This document shows, one piece after another, positions 57,098-64,000 of a DNA stretch of 64,000 nucleotides. The notes below the pieces were generated by a model. It searched no databases, was not told the DNA's origin, and saw nothing but the letters and a program-made list of their open reading frames with translations. Origin of the DNA: Cyrtodaria siliqua (lineage: Eukaryota; Mollusca; Bivalvia; Adapedonta; Hiatellidae); the NCBI GenBank assembly GCA_037043455.1, contig JAWPHD010000093.1:1-64000 (forward strand), given 5' to 3'. The position numbers were made by a program, and so were the translations under genes. Every line of letters begins with the position of its first letter. Within the stretch, counting starts at the first letter, position 1.

Positions 57098-58614
57098 CAT
57101 CTTTGTCTAGTGTTGATGTAATTATACTTCGTATATATATATATATATATTCACAGTATCCTTATTAGTGATCCGGCAGCTTTCATTGTCACTGTCTTAA
57201 TATAGCATGTTTGTGGTTAAATCCTTAGCTGTGATCACACTCATATGAGCTATAATTGTATGTATGCATGCGTGTATATGTTAATTGTGAATCCAGACGA
57301 GTGTGTTATGATGTAGAGATACAGTATATCAGCGTGTGTTGCAGCTATCCTTTTTAAAAAGTGAATGCATACGTTTGATTTCTGTGTCTCTCATCAAAGC
57401 TAGGCGTGCTGTGGTAGTTCATTCGAAGGTTGTCTGTCCTTAATTGTTCTCAAATATTTCTCCCTATATATTATTCTGCTTTGTGAACGTGAATCTTTTA
57501 GATCCCACATTTTGAAAGTTGCCGTTGTGAGTGCAAATTATCTCCCTTTACTATATACCGTTTACTGAATTCACAGTATCCTAGTGATCCGGCACCTTTC
57601 ATTGTCACTGTCTCAATATAGCAGGTGTGTGGTTGAATCCTTAAATGGGATCCCACTCATATGAGCTATTATTGTATATATGTATGTATACGTGTATATG
57701 TTAATTGTGCCTCCAGACGAGTGTGTTATGATGTAGAGATACAGTATATCAGCGTGTGTTGCAGCTACTCCTTTTAGGAAATGAATGCGTATGTTTGATT
57801 TCTGTTTCTCTCATCATAGCTAGGTGCGCTGCCGTAGTTCGTCCGAAGGTTGTCTGTCCTTAGTTGTATTTATATGCACATCTATATATATATATATATA
57901 TATATATATTGTACATTTTCCTTTCACTAAACATATATATTTTTTAGACATCTCTCTATGAATACCTGTTATTTTCCTCTTCAGGAATATCCCAGGAGAA
58001 GCAGATGGCGGTAAGATGATGTTTCGCAATATGTACTGATATGTTGGGATGGATATTGGTATTTTAGCTATTTCTGTCCATATTTTTTCCCCTAACTTTA
58101 TTCTGTCAAGATGAACTCTATACACACTTACTAGCATGATGTCGTTTCTAAAAAGTGCAAAACAACCTTAATATTAAAAACGCGTGCTAATTAGCAAGTT
58201 TATTCGTCAACCTTTGTTAGTCATAAAACCATATAAATTAAACAAGCTCTTATTATACAACTATTTCAATTAATGATTCATATTTCAGAACCTGTGTACA
58301 ATGAAATCGACATCGACCAATCAGTAATGTCTGAAATATATTACGCAGACATGCATGTACCAGGCGGTGCAAATTTGCATCAAAATCTACTGTCATGTGA
58401 CATATCCCCGCGACTGCCAGTGATACCATACAATGGCGCATGTAATGACGATTATGCCAACATTTGTCGTGCAGAAAATACACAAGGCATCCCAAATGAT
58501 GCGATGTCAACTGAATGGGCCAAACCTCAAAATAACACAACACCAGCTGACGAAGAAGAACCGGATCACGAATATTATAAATTAGAACCTAACAATGGCA
58601 TTGCAACCGACTAA
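47967..58614 (+). CDS. Receptor unit 3: Ig-domain transmembrane receptor, complete
   Basis: Predicted type I receptor. Exons: signal 47967-48030 or its tandem copy 48203-48266, Ig 52143-52481, stalk and TM 53403-53540, 56637-56676, 57985-58010 and the last exon 58289-58614 (stop TAA/TAG class at the end, TAG-free up to 58612-58614). Every junction joins in phase (1, 1, 1, 2, 1) and all exons are open with GT/AG borders. The product has a cleavable leader, one V-set-like domain, a short stalk, one membrane span and a tail of about 125 residues with several tyrosine motifs. It is the best preserved member of the cluster. Introns hold retroelement fragments and a 1.9-kb insertion (53878-55812). 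The ligand is unknown. Confidence 0.82.
48203..48266 (+). CDS. Unit 3 signal-peptide exon, copy 2
   Basis: Tandem copy 236 bases downstream of copy 1, with its upstream and downstream flanks also duplicated. Reads MVELALVFVLMIVHGMY then VSAQ. The donor CACAGA|GTGAGT is intact. Either copy can join the Ig exon in frame, so this may be an alternative first exon with its own promoter. Confidence 0.8.
48620..49110 (+). repeat. Retroelement 3' tail fragment
   Basis: Matches 7500-7960, including CGTACCCTAGATTG, TGGTTGTTCAGTA, CCTTTTGATGGGATG and AATCGATTCAAGCTAACCA. Only the non-coding tail is present. It lies in the intron after the signal exons of unit 3. Confidence 0.7.
49820..49890 (+). pseudogene. 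Relic stalk exon upstream of the unit 3 Ig exon
   Basis: GAGAACAACAGTTCAGTTTA followed by GGTATTCCATGTATTTAGATGAGG-like text matches the start of the unit 2 stalk exons (for example 20380). It has lost a clean acceptor and the membrane run and meets TGA soon after. Its position before the Ig exon implies a partial duplication or the remains of another unit. Confidence 0.6.
50372..51130 (+). pseudogene. Reverse-transcriptase C-terminus and 3' tail
   Basis: The frame from 50372 reads LRTLLRQGLSKPEFYGDVIY then KLRKILG, then a stop TAA at 50511-50513, then PIILQRTACLVVDS and FDCAMTG. This is the C-terminal region of the same reverse-transcriptase family as 7330-8010 and 19772-19999. The tail 50750-51115 matches 12010-12290 and 4925-5070. 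It is 5'-truncated and nonsense mutated. It lies in the intron before the unit 3 Ig exon. Confidence 0.68.
51131..52142. other. Unit 3 intron before the Ig exon
   Basis: AT-rich; I see no repeat array or extra exon. The last bases before 52143 give an acceptor (CATGTTTTGCAG). Confidence 0.5.
52143..52481 (+). CDS. Unit 3 Ig V-set-like domain exon
   Basis: TTTTGCAG precedes and G|GTAATT follows; phase 1 at both ends, 112 full codons. The B-strand Cys is in GSTINCDIRL, the Trp in MYQWNHY and the F strand is LTREGEGQYLVEC. The N-terminal ETCGNL supplies an additional Cys, as in unit 2. Long stretches are near-identical to the unit 2 exon (AAYSYSG, DIRLIPST, MSPYIR, NMY, QKYSEN, FTLHI), while the segments after the Trp and after the last Cys differ almost completely (CRRITLGNYYRSPRV against CRTNSSKSVVANNQV). 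Confidence 0.88.
53403..53540 (+). CDS. Unit 3 stalk and transmembrane exon
   Basis: GTCTTGCAG precedes and GTAAGA follows. Shortest of the set (138 bases). Reads ETTTVQINDEAKG, then LSVIVVALCIAVVVVVVAIA and MLIV as the membrane span, then NRRQRAFRNG as stop-transfer. Compared with unit 2 exon e it lacks about ten stalk residues. Confidence 0.85.
54290..54710. repeat. Roughly 150-165-bp tandem modules
   Basis: AAGTTTGTTCAAATGGTGAC, then GCCCCGGGGGTCAC-type text, then AATCTTCTTCTC(T/G)GAAAC, repeated at about 54295, 54460 and 54628. Frames at 54306-54527 and 54611-54868 run through the modules. Confidence 0.85.
55430..55545. repeat. A/T low-complexity stretch
   Basis: Run of A's with T's, TATATATA, then long T-runs, with no G or C except near 55516. 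Confidence 0.95.
55813..56636. other. S-family repeat and intron sequence
   Basis: 55813-55960 is the right part of the S repeat (CTCATGAACAGACTCAATAA, ACCGAGTCTGCTG). The rest is AT-rich intron. The frame at 55968-56237 is open for 89 codons but unrecognised and not conserved in the sister repeats. Confidence 0.55.
56637..56676 (+). CDS. Unit 3 exon: 40-base juxtamembrane exon
   Basis: CTCTTCAG precedes and GTAGGT follows. Reads NQKEVNNDHSSI, closest to the unit 1 exon (NQQQVNND). Same length and phases as its counterparts. Confidence 0.78.
57057..57093. repeat. TG dinucleotide microsatellite
   Basis: About 18 uninterrupted TG units. A shorter TA run follows near 57136-57150. Confidence 0.97.
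57149..57868. repeat. 421-bp-period direct duplication
   Basis: 57149-57445 is repeated at 57571-57868: ATTCACAGTATCCT, TTTCATTGTCACTGTCT, CCAGACGAGTGTGTTATGAT and GAAGGTTGTCTGTCCTTA occur in both. It lies in the intron before the 26-base exon of unit 3. A TA run follows at about 57883-57909. Confidence 0.9.
57985..58010 (+). CDS. Unit 3 exon: 26-base cytoplasmic micro-exon
   Basis: CTCTTCAG precedes and GTAAGA follows. Reads NIPGEADG. Counterpart of 12945 and 25077. Confidence 0.8.
58289..58614 (+). CDS. Unit 3 last exon: tail with multiple tyrosine motifs
   Basis: TATATTTCAG precedes. About 108 residues to the stop at 58612-58614. Motifs in order: EPVYNEI, SEIYYADMHV (YADM fits YxxM, the binding site for the PI3-kinase p85 SH2 domain in known receptors), DDYANI, and near the end HEYYKLEP (YxxL). 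The first three align with the unit 2 tail; the last is new, in an extension where unit 2 has already stopped. The ITIM consensus of unit 2 is altered here to I-x-Y-x-x-M, so coupling may differ. The minus-strand frame at 58253-58543 is a shadow. Confidence 0.84.
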
Positions 58615-58933
58615 TGGTTTTAATCCTCTACATGACAATGTCAGATTTTGTCAAGTTTCCGGATAGTTTCAGTTTTGCATTTTTTGCAATAGGGTTGTCC
58701 TAACGGATTATATGGGGGACGTTTCACAGTTTTAAACGGCGATATTTATATGATATATACACAGAGTTTAAGAAAAAAACATTTTTATTCAACTATATGT
58801 ATAAGAATGTGGTTCATTACAAATACTATTTTTCCAAAAAATTAATTCAATCGATTGAAAAAGAAAGAACCTATTCTTGGTAAGGAGGAAGGGAATACTC
58901 ACCTATATGGACCTCCCAAAAACACATGGCCAC

Positions 58934-61900
58934 CACAAGTAATAGACGGAGTATGATCTCATCGAGTTGGTTGATTTAAACATTGAGATTGGCGTAGCCC
59001 ATCGAGGTGTTTAAACTAACCAACGAGATGAGACCATACTCTATTTGTTTTGTAGCATGTCTATTTCAGCTGTCTGCCATACTCTAACTTCCAATACCTG
59101 ATAGTTAGAGTACACCATTTATTCTGACAGGTGTTATTTTTTTTAATTAAACGATTTAAACCTTTGGAAATACAACTGAGGAACAAAAGGAATTTCAGCG
59201 ACCATGCTACAAAAACGTATTATTTTCATTTTCTCTTTTGAAAATGAACCGCTTGTCCTTTCTAAATGCACGATAACAAATGCATGGAGTGTGTTTATGT
59301 TTGTTTTAGTTTGTTTATACATACGTTTGATTATACGTCTAACATTTGTATTTCAGAAGCATATTCTAGTTCTACTGGTTTAATTCTAACGTTACCTTTA
59401 GCTATTATACATATATGTACACGAGGTCAATCCGCTGTTGCAATTGAGTCATATGAATTCCGGACGACGCTTAACACTGTTTTTCGATAAAGCTGTATAG
59501 CTTTTAGCTACACCATGGGAATAAGCGTCGTCCAAATGACTGTAATGACATTATTCGATTTATTTGTTTCGAGACATATTTTGATTTGTCTGGCATTTAA
59601 CTAGCACCATTAAACGGATGAAATAATAAAGTATATGTGATGTACTGCTGAATATTATGTCAGTCAGAGAAACATTAAAGTATAAATATATGTTTAAGTC
59701 AAATATAGGTTAGATTTTCTAAAGCACTGTATGCAAATGATTTGAAACTTCATGTTACAATACAATGTTAGATACGTTTGTAAAGTATGCGTCACTGCGG
59801 TTGATATGATCAGCCGTTGCTGCTTTGAGCTATGGGCATTTTAAAAATAAACATACGTTGATTACTTATGAGTGACATTGCTCCACAAATTAGGTTGTAC
59901 ACATACATGGTTTGCGCTAATTTTGCCGATTTCGCTGGCACCACTTAGCATTACCTATTGTGTTATACGACGCATGTATCAGATACTAAATAAACGCTTA
60001 ATTTAAAGAGGGAGAAAAGGATTTATGAATTATTTTTATCTTATTTTGTAATGAACCACATACAAGTAATCCTATAATGAAAATTCACCTATTTGACATA
60101 GACATGTAACGTTATTTAAAGTACATTCCCAGACAGTAAATATCAAAAACACGTTGAATATATATACTGTAGCACAGTCCAGCACAGTGTATGAGTGTTA
60201 CTACTGAAATACGTCCTGGATTTAAATTCATCAATGTGTGTGAGTCTGAGTATCAACTAAAATTTGAATCTTGGGATTGTTTGATACTAGACTCAAAATG
60301 TTGAACTCAGACTAAGGTGTTGGGAAAAACAGATTCAGATGTTTGATGAACAGGACTAGGACTAAGACATATAAATCCAGTTTGGGTTCATTTGACTTAG
60401 CCCTAGTCCTGATTTTAGATTTCTAAATGACTTTCAGACTCAAGCAGATTGATGAATATTATTCCTAAGGCAACCAAGACATAATATAGGCACAGTTAAG
60501 GACACATATTAAAGATGTTAATGAACTTTAGTATTACTGTCAATTTATACCATATTCACGTACACGCTTGCATTCATTTTACCTTTCATTGTAAATCATT
60601 TGATAAATCGATGTATTAGCTAGTTTATTCTTTGTTTGACAGAACAATTTGACTTTGAGAACTTTCTAAATAAGTGTTTGCTTCTTGTGTCGAGACTATA
60701 TAATTATAAGTTAGTGATTTAAGTGACATATTTTTAAATTAACCTTTAGACAATTGAAACGTTTAACAAGTTTCCCGTTGCTATCATATTGCTTTCAAGA
60801 AAGTTTTTTTGTTTAATAATGGACTTGATAAAAAATAATTTCCCTTCGATGTGTCATTGTAGGTTAATGACGATACAGTAAGTGCATGGCACTTTATTTC
60901 CTTATTAACTTAAATGATTGAACAAAGGCAATTTATTTAGAAACGCCGAGAGTTTTTCTAAAATCAAGATTGCCGTGTGTCTCTTGTTTATTATTTATTT
61001 TTTGTGCACGCGTCCATTATATACCATTTCTTATTTCAAACTTCACGTGTATTGTTGTAGCTTATTATTTTAATGACATGAATAATGTAGCTTTCATACA
61101 TACGTTGAAATCATTTAATTATTTTTGAAATTACATTTTTTACAACATTTCATCTACAGGTTCGACAAATTAATATGTTATTATGCTAGACCTCTTGACT
61201 TGAACGTGAATGCGCTTCATTGCATGAAGTGGCCAGCGAATCTAAATAAACGAACGTCAGTGTAGAAACGTACTCAATAACTTCATATTGATTTTCTGTA
61301 CGAGAATGACGTAAACTAATTGCGAGTGAGATTGGTGTAATCAGCGGATACAAGACGGTCGTCAATTTGGAACTATTTGACAGCACGTTGTCAAACTATA
61401 TTCACACTTTATTTAGTATAGTTAAATTTCAGAAATTGTATTCCATTTTATGTTGTTTTAGCTACTAGTGTCAGTCGTGGAAGTTGTAGGTCTTCTACAG
61501 TGTTACTTCGTCGTATATATTAGTTTTTAATTTAGCCTTTCACAGTGAAGTAATACATAACTCGCTCATAGAACGTTATGGATTGTTTGATTATCCTTGG
61601 TTACAATGTGTCAATGTGAAATGCTGTACTATTGTTTTCTATTGTTTAGAATTCTATCAAGACAGTGAGAGGACAACGTGTTTTATTGAGTAACTGGGGT
61701 AATAAGCGATGTAAAGACCGTGCTTGTAATTTCCTGTTGCATAATGGATATATCAGACTTACAATTCCATTAAAGTGCCATTACAATGTTCGTTTGCTTG
61801 TTTTCGCTATAATTTCAAGAAAGTGTTACCGTTTCAAATGCATTTCTTGATAGCTTTGTTCAAATGTATTTTAAAAGTGTAAAATAATAATATTGAACTT

Positions 61901-61952
61901 ACTCTCTTAGAGCCTGGCATAGAATCTCTCATAGTCAAAACAACATTGTTCA
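58934..61952. repeat. Downstream-flank paralogous block of unit 3
   Basis: Colinear with 1-1040 and then 3380-6830 of the unit 0 flank, without the large insertions, and more loosely with 25960-30140. It contains the palindrome copy at 58949-59041. No conserved reading frame is seen; frames at 59266, 61186 and 61665 are not shared by the sister blocks. Confidence 0.75.
58949..59041. repeat. Palindromic hairpin, second copy
   Basis: Same structure as 17-109, with arms GAGTATG(ATCTCAT) and (ATGAGAC)CATACTC. Confidence 0.72.
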
Positions 61953-61974
61953 TTACGTGGTCCGAGTATTAAGG
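61953..61974. repeat. Solo end of the 47120-47392 MITE family
   Basis: CATTACGTGGTCCGAGTATT matches the inverted right end of the MITE exactly. Only this end is present. It marks the point where similarity to the unit 2 flank stops. Confidence 0.65.
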
Positions 61975-62023
61975 TCTCTCTACACAGTGCACTTTTACTA
62001 TGTTGGCCTATATGAATAAAAAA
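61973..62023. repeat. Direct repeat, left copy (partner 63227-63277)
   Basis: GGTCTC, then TACACAGTGCACTTTTACTA and TGTTGG then CTATATGAA occur here and at 63227-63277, about 1.25 kb apart, with few differences. They bracket an R repeat and a transposase-like fragment. Confidence 0.8.
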
Positions 62024-62500
62024 GAGTATGATAATGGACCTTTGGAAACGGCCGAAAACGACACATACGAAATATTGCAGTCTCGGTTTGATTGAGACAG
62101 TTCATGAACGGTAATGAAATATGCTAGCTAGCGCTCACGCCCTCTAGCCCCGGGTTGAGCAGAACTCAATATTAATAAAATCAATAGTACAACAGTTTAA
62201 CCATCCCGAAGATGGCATGCATATGACGGTGGAATGGAGATTAATCTCCCCCATGTCGTACCGCGTATGGTCCCAGTATCTAATAAAAATCTATGCGCCG
62301 AAGAGCGAAATAAACATAATGGAATTTAGTTGGGAGCAGCGGTTATGAAGCCTGCATATCACAAGTAACAGTCAAAATACTAAATTAAAAAGCAGGCAAC
62401 ATATCCTATAGGTGGTTAAACAATACGCAGAGCCTTTAATCGGCCGGAGTAGTGGAACCACTGAATCGAAAATTAAGTAAGAAAACAAAAGTTTACCGGG
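62024..62500 (+). repeat. R-family repeat, long copy
   Basis: Starts GAGTATGATAATGGACC and is colinear with 41826-42290 through GGTTGAGCAGAACTC and TTAGTTGGGAGCAGC to AATCGGCCGGAGTA. Its right end abuts the coding-like stretch at 62567. Confidence 0.85.
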
Positions 62501-62566
62501 CCATTTCAAACCTAAAGTTTCCAAGCTAAAAGTCACTTTTTTATGAAACACAGTCAAATTGGCAAT

Positions 62567-62920
62567 TGAAAAAACTCGATTTCATGCAGATACCAACAAG
62601 CTGGAGGCATCTCATCGGGATATAATGTCTCGAGTCCAAAGGATGTCACTTTTCGACGAAATGCAAAAGGTCGCAAACTAAGCGCGGCTGCTCGATTCAA
62701 TGATGGTCGTGCAAATTTAGCACTAGAAAAAGCAGCTGCAGTTGGCGCACCATATCGAGAAAACACGAAGGTTTCGCACACTTTAAAACAATTGCAAGAC
62801 AAAAATGATTACGACAAATCGAGGCAAAAATCGCATAAATACAAAACAAGACGGTACCAAACAAAGTTAGAAAAATTTAAATCATATGGCGAAAAGCGCT
62901 GTATGAGCCGTGACGTTTAA
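62567..62920 (+). pseudogene. Fragment like the C-terminus of a Mutator-like transposase
   Basis: An open + strand frame of about 117 codons without a usable start, ending in TAA at 62918-62920. It contains AAARFNDGRANLALEKAAAV, GAPYRENTKV and a long stretch rich in Lys, Arg and Gln. The FNDG...PYREN..V then basic-run layout resembles the C-terminal part of Mutator-like transposase-derived proteins and exon 3 of the 32211-39551 gene. The antisense frame at 62554-62802 is a shadow. Family assignment is by eye. Confidence 0.45.
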
Positions 62921-63226
62921 CTGTGTTTATCCACCACTTCCATCATACTGACGCATGCTCTGTCGTCCGTATTGTAATCCAGAACGGGATTTTGACAGTC
63001 CGTATTCAACATTGTAAATAATGCAATCCGTATCATTTCTCACTGAATAGTACATTTTCGTTTGTAATATCATTAAATATTTGTTAAAATCCAATGTTGG
63101 TTCACTGAAAGTCATCCTAAAATGTTAAGATGAACTTTTTCACACACTTGAACACTGAAAGTGGGAAATATTAATCCATGTCAAGGGATGCATGCCTTGT
63201 AAGCGTCTAATGATGGAGCTCCTCCA

Positions 63227-63277
63227 AGGTCTCACTACACAGTGCACTTTTACTATGTTGGACTATATGAACAAGAA
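63227..63277. repeat. Direct repeat, right copy (partner 61973-62023)
   Basis: Same sequence and orientation as 61973-62023 with a few changes. The two copies may be terminal repeats or a target-region duplication around the intervening 1.2 kb. Confidence 0.78.
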
Positions 63278-63669
63278 AAACTTGATGCAAAGCATCAATT
63301 CGGCGCCAAAATTTTGAAGAATTAAAACATACGTTATTAAATAACAGTACACGTGTTTATCAGTTATTTTAACTATCTTATCATCCGTACTAAACCTTGG
63401 TATATTTAGTGGTCATGGACATAATATTAACAAACGTTGCTATGTTGACTTGGTTAAATGTATTTTGAATTAACTAGGTCATTCAGACAATTTTCCAAAC
63501 GGTTTCGTTGCAGGACTTTCCTTAAAATGTGTTAAATGAATTGACTGCATTAGGTTTAAATAAATAGTTTATGGATGATGAATGCCGAGTGATTACAAAG
63601 TCGTTGTTTGTTTAAACATATTTATTTTACATCGATTGCGAAACAAGTTATTGCAACTTAGATTAATCA
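63278..63669. other. No gene recognised
   Basis: AT-rich sequence without supported features. Confidence 0.4.
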
Positions 63670-63674
63670 CTCTC

Positions 63675-63820
63675 GATGGCTTCCTGGGTAGAACCAGTAC
63701 TAAGCAATGTGGATTAATTATCTTGCTCAAGGACAAATAACGTGATCGCGACGGAGGATCGAACCCACGACCTCTCGATCAGGAGTTCGGCGCTCTACCA
63801 CTGGACCACGCACTCCACAA
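63675..63820 (-). mobile_element. tRNA-derived SINE
   Basis: On the minus strand a tRNA-like head reads TGGAGTGCGTGGTCCAGTGG then TAGAGCGC (box A) and GGTCGTGGGTTCGATCC (box B), followed by a body with GTCCTTGAGCAAG and TTGCTTAGTACTGG. This head and body order resembles widespread animal tRNA-SINEs with a conserved central domain. It is the best preserved tRNA-like sequence in the window, but the T-to-acceptor pairing (TCGCGA side) is imperfect, so a SINE rather than a tRNA gene. Confidence 0.6.
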
Positions 63821-64000
63821 GTCGTTGTTGAAACATTTGGAGAGAAAGCTAAGTAAGCCAAGAATTAATGGACAATGCACTTCACATATCTGTTTGAATT
63901 TTTAACGTCGTTTTTATGCCATGAAGGGCCAACAGACGATCAGTTTTAGACTAATTGTTTTTGTTTTGTTATTAAACCTAGTACTGTATCACATGAACCA

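Noticed and set aside
61665..61850. Frame around the conserved TGTTTTATTGAGT flank motif as a hidden exon
   Set aside because: The motif is conserved in three flanks, but the reading frame is not: units 0, 2 and 3 differ in frame and stops.

Overview
This is eukaryotic DNA from an animal. It is AT-rich, full of intron-sized gaps and crowded with repeats. Coding sequence lies in short exons with GT/AG borders, and there are no bacterial-type operons. A decayed mariner transposase, a reverse-transcriptase family I associate with lophotrochozoan genomes, tRNA-derived SINE-like sequences and several repeat types I associate with molluscs suggest a mollusc, probably a bivalve. The organism is an inference; the exons below are read directly.

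The main content is a tandem cluster, all on the + strand, of small immunoglobulin-superfamily receptor genes. The shared layout is a signal-peptide exon (64 coding bases), one V-set-like Ig exon (348 or 339), a stalk plus transmembrane exon (138-174), a 40-base exon, a 26-base exon and a last exon with the cytoplasmic tail. All junction phases agree between copies (1-1-1-2-1). Unit 0 lies left of the window and only its downstream flank is seen (1-6900). Unit 1 (8134-14011) has stalk and tail exons but no signal or Ig exon. Unit 2 (16336-25681) has a nonsense-mutated signal exon, a possible replacement signal exon, an Ig exon and five stalk/anchor-type exons in a row with different predicted anchors. 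Unit 3 (47967-58614) has two tandem signal exons, an Ig exon and a complete set of downstream exons. The tails of units 2 and 3 carry tyrosine motifs: an ITIM-like VHYAEI in unit 2, YADM and YYKL in unit 3, and a shared DDYANI. This predicts tyrosine-phosphorylation signalling, as in innate immune or allorecognition receptors. The downstream flanks of units 0, 2 and 3 are paralogous, so the cluster grew by segmental duplication, and these flanks serve as empty-site controls for several insertions.

A second gene lies between units 2 and 3 (32211-39551, +). It joins parts of a Mutator-like transposase-derived protein to a DEDDh 3'-5' exonuclease domain. A one-base frameshift interrupts the exonuclease, and the transposase core appears to be missing. 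Sites resembling CRE, NRF-1 and YY1 motifs lie upstream.

The rest is mostly repeats: a 2.3-kb insertion with G-rich minisatellite and 14-bp inverted ends (1044-3374); a 1-kb insertion with a 7-bp target duplication ending in telomere-type hexamers (4196-5196); a foldback-like element with 383/330-bp arms (27017-29123); a 51-bp minisatellite (39740-41030); a 1.9-kb insertion (53878-55812); a small MITE (47120-47392); several long palindromes; and reverse-transcriptase fragments. Similarities were judged by eye, so family names for mobile elements are less certain than exon borders.
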